Assembly: GCA_050699055.1 (NCBI GenBank)
Contig: JBOHCT010000205.1
Span: 1-7,554, forward strand
Direction: 5' to 3'
Length of the DNA stretch: 7,554 nucleotides
DNA from: JBOHCT01 sp050699055
Lineage (GTDB): Bacteria; Actinomycetota; Actinomycetes; Streptosporangiales; JBOHCT01
Position numbers and translations under genes: made by a program. Below the pieces are notes generated by a model that was not told the DNA's origin, made no database searches, and saw only the letters and a list, made by a program, of their open reading frames with translations. This document shows, one piece after another, positions 1-7,394 of this stretch. The stretch's first letter is position 1. Every line of letters starts with the position of its first letter.

Positions 1-2
1 TC

Positions 3-119
3 GCGGTCGTCCAGTCTTACCTGTCTACCGCCGGCAAATGGGGCATCGACCAGCTCGACGCGCTCACCCAGCTATTCACCGACGGTCCGTGGCTACCCGC
101 AGCCATCAGACCCGGCTGA
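3..119 (+). CDS. 3' part of an unidentified gene, ending at an in-frame TGA
   Basis: The reading frame is open at the left edge and codes for 38 residues ending ...LPAAIRPG before a TGA at 117-119. The codons look genuinely coding (third positions mostly G or C), and the peptide has a plausible soluble composition with aromatic and acidic residues (KWGIDQLDALTQLF). The same frame continues without a break into the next 129 codons, and no normal start codon follows the TGA for 135 bases. This stretch and the next are therefore probably two parts of one gene interrupted by a nonsense codon, not two genes. I do not recognise the family. A separate short C-terminus of an upstream gene remains possible. 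Confidence 0.5.
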   Translation, partial: AVVQSYLSTAGKWGIDQLDALTQLFTDGPWLPAAIRPG

Positions 120-506
120 ATAGCTACCTCGCCGCCGCACGTCCGGCAGAGCTTCGTCGCCGAGCAGATCTTTACGCGGCCCCCGTACTACAGTCGACTG
201 GCGCCTCTGTGGATCGGGCTGATCAATTCAGCCAATCGTGACGCGGTCGAGCGGGTGTGGGCCGACGAGATCCGAAAAAACCCGGCTACTCAGTTCCTGC
301 TGGCTTCTGAGCCGCCGACGCTGGAGTCGTGGCATCCGCGGGTGCAGATCATTGCACGGTACACCATCGCTGACGCCGAGGCCCGGCCAGCCGAACAAGC
401 CGACACGGCGCTTCGATGGTTGGAGAGCTATGCTCGCGAGCAGATGCGCTACCACGTCGACAGCGCGTCGCGGGTACCCGGGCTGCCGCTGTGGCGGCTG
501 CTTTAA
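120..506 (+). pseudogene. Unidentified helical protein, C-terminal part downstream of an in-frame TGA
   Basis: An open frame of 128 codons follows the TGA at 117-119 in the same frame and ends at TAA 504-506. The first usable start codon is a GTG at 255, which would give 83 residues. However, the 45 codons before it (IATSPPHVRQSFVAEQIF... onward) have the same G/C-rich third positions and look coding. The product would be mostly helical and soluble, rich in Trp, Arg, Glu and Ala, with no signal peptide, membrane segment, cysteine or obvious catalytic motif. It lies 135 bases upstream of the pheS homologue on the same strand, so it may share its history but probably not its transcript. Function is unknown. 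It could be a pseudogene, an 83-residue protein starting at 255, or a gene with a sequencing error at 117-119. Confidence 0.5.
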
Positions 507-510
507 CCCG

Positions 511-558
511 CAGGCCCATCCCGGACGGCGCGCGAGACGGTTCGCGATCCGCCGCCTG
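511..558 (+). terminator. Possible hairpin terminator after the unidentified gene
   Basis: Just after the TAA at 504-506, CAGGC (511-515) can pair with GCCTG (554-558). Inside it, CGCGA (531-535) pairs with TCGCG (542-546) around a 6-base loop. An alternative outer pairing is GCCCA (514-518) with TGGGC (559-563). There is no U-tract, as is common for terminators in GC-rich actinobacteria. The stems are short and interrupted, and GC-rich DNA forms such pairs by chance, so this is a weak call. A leader RNA structure is the alternative, but I saw no T-box consensus. Confidence 0.25.
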
Positions 559-584
559 TGGGCGTCCAGCATGGGCACGTCGGG

Positions 585-590
585 TAGGAT
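585..590 (+). promoter_or_regulatory. Candidate -10 box for the pheS-pheT operon
   Basis: TAGGAT fits the actinobacterial -10 pattern TAnnnT. It would start transcription near 597, giving a leader of about 45 bases before the pheS start at 642. No good -35 hexamer is seen 16-18 bases upstream (about 562-568 reads GC-rich), which many actinobacterial promoters tolerate. The position between the preceding stop codon and pheS supports it, but a six-base match is weak evidence. Confidence 0.3.
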
Positions 591-625
591 CCATTGCCGG
601 TCCGTACTGCTGGCGCTACCAGATC

Positions 626-635
626 AGGATGAGAG
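626..635 (+). promoter_or_regulatory. Ribosome binding site of the pheS homologue
   Basis: AGGATGAGAG contains purine-rich Shine-Dalgarno-like stretches 6-12 bases before the ATG at 642. An ATG at 629 lies within it but is out of frame with the synthetase. The 642 start gives an N-terminus of about the length expected for the PheS coiled-coil arm. Confidence 0.4.
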
Positions 636-641
636 ACATCG

Positions 642-1706
642 ATGGCTGGCCAGGAGCCAAGCGACGATCTTCTTCAGCGTCTCGCTAACGCCCGTGAGCA
701 GGCGCTCACCGCGCTCCGTGGCGCACGCACCACGGCCGCGCTCGACGTCGTCCGCCGCGACGTGGTCGGACGATCGGGGGCGCTGCCAGAGATCCGTCGA
801 TCGATTGGCTCGCTCCGCGTGGACGACCGGAAACGTGTCGGCGCCGCGCTCAACCAAGCCATGCGGGAGGTCGAGGCCGCGTTGCGTGAGCGCGAGCGGG
901 AGCTGCTCGACTCCGAGCCAGCCTTGGGCGCCCCCTTCGACGTCACGTTGCCGGGGCTGAGCATCGGCGGGGGCGGCCTGCATCCAACGGTTCAGATGAT
1001 GTACGACCTCAACGATGCCTTCACGACGCTGAACTTCGATGTGTACGAGGGCCCTGAGATCTCGTCCGAAGAGTTCGAGTTTGACCGTCTGAACTTCCCA
1101 CCGGAGCATCCGGCCAGAGAGACCATGGACACGTTCTGGCTGGAAGGCGCCAGCGGCGGGACCGGGTCTGAGCGGCTGTGCCTGCGCCCACACCTGACGG
1201 GCGCAAGCGTCCGTTACATGCTCGAGCATGAGCCGCCGCTTCGGTTCGTCTATCCAGGGCGGGCATACCGGAACGAGACCGCCGACGCGCGGCATGAACG
1301 TGCCTTCTACCAGTATGAAGTGCTGATTGTCGACCGGGACGTTCCGCTGACCGCTGGCAAGTTCCTGGTTGACACAATCCTCGACACGGTCTTCGGGCGT
1401 TCGGTGCCGACGCGGATGCGGACGGGCTTCTTCCCTTTCGTCGAGCCCGGGTTCGAGATCGACATGCTCTGTCAGGTGTGTGGGGGGAAGGGATGCCGCA
1501 CCTGCCGCAATGTCGGTTGGCTGGAGCTGATGCCGGGAGGCGTCCCGCATCCGAATGTTCTACGGGCCGGCAGGCTCGATCCCGATGTGTGGACCGGGTT
1601 CTACGTCAACGTGGGTCTCGACCGGCTGGTGATGATGCGGTACGGCATCGAAGACATCCGGCTTATGCACAGCGCTGACCTTCGCTTTCTCGGCCAGTTC
1701 GCGTAG
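642..1706 (+). CDS. pheS: Divergent phenylalanyl-tRNA synthetase alpha subunit (PheS homologue)
   Basis: This 354-residue protein has the usual length and order of bacterial PheS, the catalytic class II subunit that activates Phe with ATP and charges tRNA in an alpha2-beta2 enzyme. Residues 1-90 resemble the tRNA-binding helical arm (GRSGAL, DDRKRVGAALNQ). The core starts at GLHP (112-115), followed by HPAR (156-159), DTFWL (163-167), motif 2 with R207 and R210, Q224 and E226, FFPFVEPG (263-270), a Cys cluster (C277, C280, C285, C288) and motif 3 with R328. The two ring-stacking Phe residues (F264, F266) are kept. Active-site differences are marked: GFAFG is GFYVN (319-323), THTS is PHLT (183-186), HQxEG is YQYEV (223-227), and GxER is GLDR. 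It is co-transcribed with the pheT homologue 12 bases downstream. Membership of the PheS family is secure; the amino acid charged is not, and it is probably not the housekeeping enzyme. Confidence 0.9.
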   Translation: MAGQEPSDDLLQRLANAREQALTALRGARTTAALDVVRRDVVGRSGALPEIRRSIGSLRVDDRKRVGAALNQAMREVEAALRERERELLDSEPALGAPFDVTLPGLSIGGGGLHPTVQMMYDLNDAFTTLNFDVYEGPEISSEEFEFDRLNFPPEHPARETMDTFWLEGASGGTGSERLCLRPHLTGASVRYMLEHEPPLRFVYPGRAYRNETADARHERAFYQYEVLIVDRDVPLTAGKFLVDTILDTVFGRSVPTRMRTGFFPFVEPGFEIDMLCQVCGGKGCRTCRNVGWLELMPGGVPHPNVLRAGRLDPDVWTGFYVNVGLDRLVMMRYGIEDIRLMHSADLRFLGQFA

Positions 1707-1709
1707 GAG
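1704..1709 (+). promoter_or_regulatory. pheT ribosome binding site overlapping the pheS stop codon
   Basis: TAGGAG combines the pheS stop codon TAG (1704-1706) with a good Shine-Dalgarno core, 9 bases before the GTG at 1719. It decides the pheT start and suggests that translation of the two subunits is coupled, as expected for subunits needed in equal amounts. Confidence 0.7.
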
Positions 1710-1718
1710 TCTGCTGCC

Positions 1719-4151
1719 GTGAGGATCTCCCTGGAGTGGATCTCGGACTTCGTCGACCTCCCCGCCGACGTCGAGGCTGGGGACCTGGCGCGCGAGCTCA
1801 CCCTCAAGACCGTTGAGGTCGAGAGCTTGGCTCACACCGGTAGGGCGCTGGCGAACGTCGTGGTCGGGCGCGTCGCCGACCTGGAGCCGCTCGGCGACAA
1901 GGGGCACGTGCGGGTGCTCTGCGACGTCGGATCTGGCCGACAGGCGCCCGTGGTCAGCCAAGCCAGGAATCTGCGCGTGGGTGACACCATTGCGGTCGCG
2001 CTCCCTGGAGCCCGCCTGGTCGCGACGAGCGGTGGAGCGGGGCCCCGGAGCGTCGCGACAGCGCACGTCCTCGGCGTGGAGAGCCGGGGGGTCATCTGCA
2101 CCGCTGCCGATCTCGGCCTGCAGCGCCTTTTTCCGAACAGCCCGGACGGCCATGTACTTGACCTCGCGGAGCTCGACGCGCAGGTTGGCTCTGCCTTTGC
2201 CGACGCGATCGGCTTCAACGACGTCGTCCTAGAGATCGACAATAAGTCGTTGACGCATCGGCCCGATCTCTGGGGGCACTACGGGATCGCCCGCGAGCTT
2301 GCCGCGATCTACGGCCGGGAGCTGAAGTCGCTGCCCAACGCCGCGCTCCCACCACGCGTCGAGGGCTTGGTCGGACACGTGGACCGGGACCTCTGCCGCC
2401 GACTCACCGTCGTCGAGTTCGCCCTTGATGGCGCCGATGTCTCACCGTTGTGGTTGCGCAGCCGGCTGGCACGCATCGGCGAAAGCACGGTCAACCTCCC
2501 CGTTGACCTGAGCAACTACGTGATGTTCGCCGTGGGCCAACCAACGCACGTCTACGACGCCGAAGGGGTCACGCTGCCGCTTTCGGTTGGCCGCAACGGA
2601 GCAGCAACCAAGCTTGATCTCCTTAGCGGCGAGAGCCGGGAGCTAGCCCCGACCACGCCAGTCATCCTGGACTCGGTCGCACCCGTCGGGGTCGCGGGCG
2701 TCATGGGGGCGTCAGACTCGGCCGTCTCCAGCAGCAGCCGGCGGTTCGCCCTCGAGGCGGCCACCTTCCGGCCGGTACCTATCCGCAGGGCCTCCCAACA
2801 TCTGGCGTTGCGGACCGAGGCCTCGGCGCGGTTCGAGAAAGGGTTGGATACACCTCGCGTCGATGCCGCAGTACACCTCTTCCTCCACGTCCTCGATCGG
2901 GTTGCGCCGAGCGTGTCCGTCACCGACATGCAGGATGTTTGTCTCGACCCGACATCGCCGACCACGGTCGACCTCGACCTTGACTTCCTCGCCACCCGAG
3001 TCGGACAGCGACTCGACGAGTCCGAGGTTCGAGGTATCCTCGACTCGCTCGGCTTCGCCGCCACTCTTGATGCCGACCACCTGCGTGTCGTAGTGCCGAC
3101 CTGGCGCTCTACCGGCGACGTCTCGTTGCCCCACGACATCGTCGAAGAAGTCGCGCGTATCCACGGGTACGACAACATTCCGGTCGCGCAGCTTTCGATA
3201 ACACTCACGCCGGTACACCGACTGAACCGGCGGCCTCTCGACCGGACCATGCGTGAGCACCTCGCGGCCCGCGCAGGCATGCAAGAGATCGTGACGTACC
3301 CCTGGGTCGCCGACAGCATGCTGACCGCAGCCGGGTTTAGCAAGGACGACACCCTGCGGTTCGAAGGGGCCCCGGCACCCGACCGCAACTCCCTGCGCCC
3401 CTCGCTTATCCCCAACCTGCTCGAGACGGTCGCCGCGAACCTCCGATACAGCCAAGCCTTCAGCATCTTCGAGGCCGGCGCTGTGTTCGCGCCGGACAGA
3501 CCGTACGTCCGCTATCACGGCGTTTCCGAGCCACTGCCCAAGCAGCGGACGATGCTCGCGGTAGCGATCGTCGGCGCCGACGGCCCCACCCTGTTTCGTC
3601 AGGCCAAGGGTGTCCTACAGATGCTCCGCCGCCACTGCCACCTCACCCACCTCCAACTCGCCGAGACGTGCGACGCGCCGTGGGCGGACCGCTTCACCCG
3701 CCTGGGAGTGACAGCGGACGGCATCGACGCCGGCGTGCTCGGGCTCCTCGCGACCCGCTGCCGGAGGCTCGCCGGCATCGCGGACGTGCAGGTCGCATGC
3801 TTCGAGCTCGACCTCGACCACCTGTCACCTCATCCGTCGCGGGGGAACCGCTACGAGCCGATCTCCGAACTCCCCGAGTCCGACTTCGACCTCTCAGTCG
3901 TCGTTAATGACGACGTGCCGTGGGACCAGATCAGCTCGACCATCACCCGCGACGTCAACGACCTCATCCACCACGTCTCGTTCGTCGACGAGTTCCGAGG
4001 CTCCTGGGTGCCCGACGGACAAAAGTCGGTAACCGTACGGATTACGCTGCGCCCGAAGACCAGCACCTTGACCGCCGAGCACCTAGGCGAAGTCCGTCGC
4101 GAGGTCATCGCGACCCTTGAGCAGCGGTTCGGCGCCCGCCTCCGCCAGTGA
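1719..4151 (+). CDS. pheT: Phenylalanyl-tRNA synthetase beta subunit (PheT homologue)
   Basis: This 810-residue protein begins with GTG and has the normal length and domain order of bacterial PheT. The N-terminal MRISLEWISDFVDLP matches the family. An EMAP-like tRNA-binding OB domain covers about 40-150. Next comes NKSLTHRPDLWGHYGIARE (175-193). The B3/B4 editing region (about 215-385) keeps DLSNYVM (263-269), GQPTH (273-277), GVMG (327-330) and LEAA (345-348), then LRTEAS (364-369). The B5 region (about 410-485) ends in DIVEEVARIHGYDNIP (473-488). The catalytic-like B6/B7 fold has RNSLRPSLIPNLL (556-568). A C-terminal FDX-ACB anticodon-binding domain (about 712-808) has SDFDLSVVV and SVTVRITLRP. 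In this family the beta subunit binds tRNA and clears mischarged products. No frameshift or missing domain is seen, so it should assemble with the divergent alpha subunit. G/C use is lower than in the ABC genes to the right. Confidence 0.93.
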   Translation: MRISLEWISDFVDLPADVEAGDLARELTLKTVEVESLAHTGRALANVVVGRVADLEPLGDKGHVRVLCDVGSGRQAPVVSQARNLRVGDTIAVALPGARLVATSGGAGPRSVATAHVLGVESRGVICTAADLGLQRLFPNSPDGHVLDLAELDAQVGSAFADAIGFNDVVLEIDNKSLTHRPDLWGHYGIARELAAIYGRELKSLPNAALPPRVEGLVGHVDRDLCRRLTVVEFALDGADVSPLWLRSRLARIGESTVNLPVDLSNYVMFAVGQPTHVYDAEGVTLPLSVGRNGAATKLDLLSGESRELAPTTPVILDSVAPVGVAGVMGASDSAVSSSSRRFALEAATFRPVPIRRASQHLALRTEASARFEKGLDTPRVDAAVHLFLHVLDRVAPSVSVTDMQDVCLDPTSPTTVDLDLDFLATRVGQRLDESEVRGILDSLGFAATLDADHLRVVVPTWRSTGDVSLPHDIVEEVARIHGYDNIPVAQLSITLTPVHRLNRRPLDRTMREHLAARAGMQEIVTYPWVADSMLTAAGFSKDDTLRFEGAPAPDRNSLRPSLIPNLLETVAANLRYSQAFSIFEAGAVFAPDRPYVRYHGVSEPLPKQRTMLAVAIVGADGPTLFRQAKGVLQMLRRHCHLTHLQLAETCDAPWADRFTRLGVTADGIDAGVLGLLATRCRRLAGIADVQVACFELDLDHLSPHPSRGNRYEPISELPESDFDLSVVVNDDVPWDQISSTITRDVNDLIHHVSFVDEFRGSWVPDGQKSVTVRITLRPKTSTLTAEHLGEVRREVIATLEQRFGARLRQ

Positions 4152-4200
4152 CGCTATGACCAGGACGGCCGGTTGACGGTGGCGGCGGTGTCTCCGCGCC
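4152..4200. other. Short convergent intergenic gap
   Basis: Forty-nine bases separate the pheT stop (TGA 4149-4151) from the minus-strand ABC stop (TGA at 4203-4201). I see no clear hairpin, U-tract or coding potential. It lies at the point where base composition changes from moderate to very high GC. Confidence 0.6.
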
Positions 4201-5820
4201 TCAGCCGGAGCGGGCGAGCCACTGTTCGTACAGCTCGGCGTACCGGCCGGAGCCGCTGATCAGCTGGCCGGGCGGTCCGTAGTCCACGATCTGCCCGCCG
4301 TCCATCACCAGTACCCGATCGGCGATCTCCACCGTGGAGAGCCGATGTGCGATGACGACGGCGGTCCGGCCGGCGAGTACCGTCCGCATCGCCCGCTGCA
4401 CGGCCCGCTCGGCCGGGATGTCGAGCGAGGAGGTGGCCTCGTCGAGGACGAGTACCGCCGCCCCGGTCAGGAAGACCCGCGCGAACGACACGAGCTGCCG
4501 CTGCCCCGCGGACAGCCGCCCTCCACGGGCGTGGACGCCGGTGTCGTACCCGTCGGGCAACGCGGTGATGAACTCGTGCGCCCCGATCGCCCTCGCCGCG
4601 TCCACGATGTCCGCACGGCTGCTTCCTGGCCTGCCGAAACCGATGTTGTCCGCGACGCTACCCGCGAAGAGGAAGCTCTCCTGGGTCACCGTGACCACCG
4701 CCCCCCGCAGCGCGGGGTCATCGATCTCGCGCAGGTCGACACCGTCCAGCAGGACCCGTCCCTCCCGCGGGTCGTAGAAGCGGCTCAGCAGCCGGGCGAG
4801 CGTGGTCTTGCCCGCTCCTGTCGCGCCGACGACCGCCACGGTCTGCCCGGCCGGTATGACCAGGTCGAGCCCGGGCAGCACCGTCTCCGCGTCGTAGCCG
4901 AACCGCACCCCCTCGACCCGCACCTCGCCTCGCGCCGACACGGGCAGCGCGACCGGCCGTACCGGGTCGGGCACCGAGGGCTCCTCCTCCAGCACCCCGG
5001 TGAGCTTCTCCAGGCCCGCCGCTGCCGACTGGAAGGAGTTGTAGAAGTGCGCGAGCACCTCCAGCGGGTCGAAGAACCGCCGCAGGTACAGCCCGGCGAG
5101 CACCCCCACCTCGATCGAGCCGCGGATCGCCAGGTACCCGCCGAGGAACAGCACGACGCCGGTCGTGAGGTTGCCGACGAAGGAGATGCCGGGCGCGAAC
5201 ACCGCGTTCAGCCGCGACGACCGGAACAACGCGTCGCGGTACTCGCCGTTCACGCGGGCGAAGATCCGCGAGTTGCGCGGCTCTCTCCGAAACGCCTGGA
5301 CCGCCCTGATGCCACCCATCGTCTCGACGAACTGGATGATCACGAGCACGACGGCCTCGCGCGTCCGCCGGTACGCCGCCGCCGACTCCCGGCGGAACCA
5401 CGCGCTGATCCACAGCAGCGCGGGGAACGACAGCAGCGCGACGAGCGCGAGCGGCACGTCCAGGATGAGCATCCCCGCGCCCACGGTGACCAGCGACAGG
5501 ACGGCGCGTACGAGGCCGTCGATGCCCTCCTCGAACAGCTCGGAGATCGCCTCCACGTCGGAGGTCTGCCGCGACACGACCCGCCCCGAGGTGTAGCGCT
5601 CGTGGAAGGCGACCGACAGCCGCTGGAAGCGGTCGAACACCCGGCGCCGCAGGTCGAGGACGACGTCCTGGCCGATCCTGCCGGTCATGACCTGGAACGT
5701 CCGCTGAGCGAACGCCTGCACGACCATCGTGAGCACGTACGCGCCGACGACCGCGGCGATGACCCGCGGGTCGTGCCGTTCGACGAGCGCGGGCACGCCC
5801 GCGTCGATGCCGTGCGCGAC
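4201..5820 (-). pseudogene. ABC exporter half-transporter, second of pair, N-terminus missing
   Basis: About 539 residues of a type IV ABC exporter (membrane domain fused to ATPase) remain. Recognisable sequence begins abruptly at VAHGIDAGVPAL, normally the end of the first membrane helix, so roughly 50-60 residues are lost. The intact remainder has helices, SVAFHERYTSGRVVSRQTSDV, the coupling region ETMGGIRAVQAF, then the ATPase: Walker A GATGAGKTT (4801-4827), Q-loop VTQESFLF, signature LSAGQ (4501-4515), Walker B VLVLDE with catalytic Glu (4438-4455), and switch His in IAHRLST (4345-4347). The signature is non-standard (LSAGQ for LSGGQ). Such proteins export lipids, drugs or peptides as heterodimers; the substrate is not predictable. 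The frame runs open further upstream to 5973, but that part is a shadow of the preceding gene. A shortened product from an internal start is possible but would lack a helix. Confidence 0.8.
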
Positions 5821-5824
5821 AGCG
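5817..5824 (-). other. Out-of-frame deletion junction between the two ABC exporter genes
   Basis: On the minus strand the first gene is recognisable up to DPLSALDVETEAL (ending near 5820), just after the D-loop. The second becomes recognisable in a different frame at VAHGIDAG (from 5820). Missing between them are the H-loop and C-terminal end of the first ATPase, the stop and start codons, and the first membrane helix of the second protein. By family length this is roughly 400-500 bases. The join points are not homologous to each other, so a simple collapse of two similar copies would not give this structure. A genuine deletion or an assembly error both could. Confidence 0.75.
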
Positions 5825-7385
5825 CCTCTGTCTCCACGTCGAGCGCGGACAGCGGATCGTCGAGGACGAGGACGCGGGGGCGCGGCAGCACCGCGCGGGC
5901 GAGCGCGAGCCGTTGCCGCTGCCCGCCGGATAGCGTCATCCCCTGCTCGCCGATGCGGGTGTCGAGGCCCCACGGCAGCGCGTACACGAACTCCGCCTGG
6001 GCCAGCCGCAGCGCCGCGTCGATCTCCTCATCGCTCGCCTCCGGTGCGCCGAAGGTGAGGTTCTCGCGTACGCTCGCGGAGATCAGGATCGGCTCCTCGA
6101 AGGCCACGCCGACGACCGTCCTGAGCGTTCGGAGGCTCAGGTCGCGGACGTCGACGCCGTCGATCGTGATCCTGCCGGCGGTGACGTCGGCAAGCCTGGG
6201 CAGCAGGCCCACGAGTGTCGTCTTGCCCGACCCCGCGGCCCCCACCAGCGCGACGGTCTCGCCCGGCGCGATGTCGAGGTGGAGGTCGCGCAGCACCGGC
6301 TCGGCCGCGTCCGGGTAGGTGAAACCGACGCCTTCGAACCGCACCCGGCCGGCCGGGTCGTGCAGCTCCCGCGCGGCGGGCGGGCCGGTCACCGCGGGCC
6401 CGGCGTCGAGCAGCTCGTACACCCGCTGGGACGCGGTCGCGGCCTCCTGCATGGTGGCGACGATGAACCCGAGCGCCTCGACCGGCCAGGCGAGTTGCAG
6501 GACGAGGGTCACGAACGCCACGAGCCCGCCGAGTGTGAGACCCCCGGACACGATCGCGTACGAGCCGAGCAGGATCACGACCGCGATCGCCACGCCCGGC
6601 GCGAGGTCGAGGAACGCCACGAGCGTGCCGATGAGCCGGGCCCGCGCCACCTGTACCCGGTGGATCGCCCGCCCGCTCACGTCGAACAGGTCCGCCACAT
6701 GCCGGGCACGTCCGAACGCCTTGATGACGCGGATGCCGAGAGCGGCCTCCTCGACTACGGTCGCGAGGTCGCCCTGGCGGTCCTGCAGCTCACGGGACAG
6801 GGCGGCGTAGCGTCGTTCGAGCCGCCACGACAGGACGAACGTGGGCAGTAGGCACGCCGCGACGACCGCGCACAACAGCGGGTCGAGACGCAACAGCAGC
6901 ACGAGGATCGTGACGATCGTGACCGTGTTGATGACCAGGAAGATGAGGCCGAAGGAGAAGAAGCGGCGGATCGCGGAGAGGTCACTCGTCGCCCGCGACA
7001 GCAGCTGTCCCGACTGCCAGGCGCTGTGGAAGCCGGGGTCGAGCGCCTGTAGATGGTCGTAGAGATCCTGGCGGAGCCGCGTCTCCATCCCGGTCGTCGC
7101 CTCCGGCTGGATCCACCGTCTCAGGAAACGCGGGACCGCCGCCCCGACGCCCAGAGCGACCGCCGCGAGGCCGAGGGGTACGAGCCTGTCGACGCGGCCG
7201 TGCGCGATGGGGCCGTCGATGACGGCCTTGGTCACGAGCGGGATCGCGATCTCCGCGCCGATCTGGAGCAGCGCGCACCCCAGCATGATCGCGAACCGCA
7301 GGCGGTAGGGCGTGGCGTACGTACGAAGCCGCCACAGCGAGCCCAGCGGGCCGGGGCTCGAGGGATGCGGGGGCGTGAGAGACAC
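5820..7385 (-). pseudogene. ABC exporter half-transporter, first of pair, C-terminus missing
   Basis: About 522 authentic residues of a membrane-ATPase fusion exporter start at GTG 7385; the frame then runs into 44 nonsense residues until a stop at 5685. The membrane domain (about residues 20-320) contains several hydrophobic helices (for example 31-55, 145-185 and 255-310). The ATPase has Walker A GAAGSGKTT (382-390), a Q-loop with Glu in place of Gln (FEEP, 429-432), signature LSGGQ (485-489), Walker B VLVLDD (505-510) with Asp at the catalytic Glu position, and D-loop SALD (513-516). The switch His and the remaining C-terminus are absent. Degenerate Walker B with a perfect signature marks this as the non-catalytic partner of a heterodimeric exporter, paired with the next gene. 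Without the H-loop it is probably non-functional. Confidence 0.8.
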
Positions 7386-7394
7386 AGCCCAGCA

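Noticed and set aside
507..641. T-box riboswitch or tRNA gene upstream of pheS
   Set aside because: No T-box consensus, anti-terminator or tRNA T-arm sequence could be found in the 135 bases.
238..960. Plus-strand open frame (240 residues) crossing the 507-641 gap into pheS
   Set aside because: Its composition is Arg/Ser-rich with no domain, and it overlaps the start of PheS in another frame.
1440..1452. Val in FPFVEPG of PheS as a second specificity change
   Set aside because: E. coli has Thr here, but Thermus PheS, a normal Phe enzyme, also has Val.
1470..1506. Cysteine cluster in PheS (C277, C280, C285, C288) as a novel zinc site
   Set aside because: The CxxCGGKGCxxC arrangement is common in ordinary bacterial PheS, including Bacillus-type enzymes.
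624..1550. Long minus-strand open frame (308 residues) opposite pheS
   Set aside because: It is the antisense shadow of a clear PheS coding frame; the translation has no recognisable domain.
5820..5973. N-terminal 51 residues of the minus-strand frame starting at 5973
   Set aside because: This stretch is out of frame with the first transporter's LSGGQ and Walker B coding sequence and is Arg/Ala/Pro-rich shadow translation, so it is not a real N-terminus of the second transporter.
4345..6318. Long plus-strand open frame (657 residues) opposite the ABC genes
   Set aside because: It runs antisense to two frames with Walker, signature and switch motifs. Its translation is low-complexity Arg/Asp/Pro/His-rich, as expected for shadows in very GC-rich DNA.
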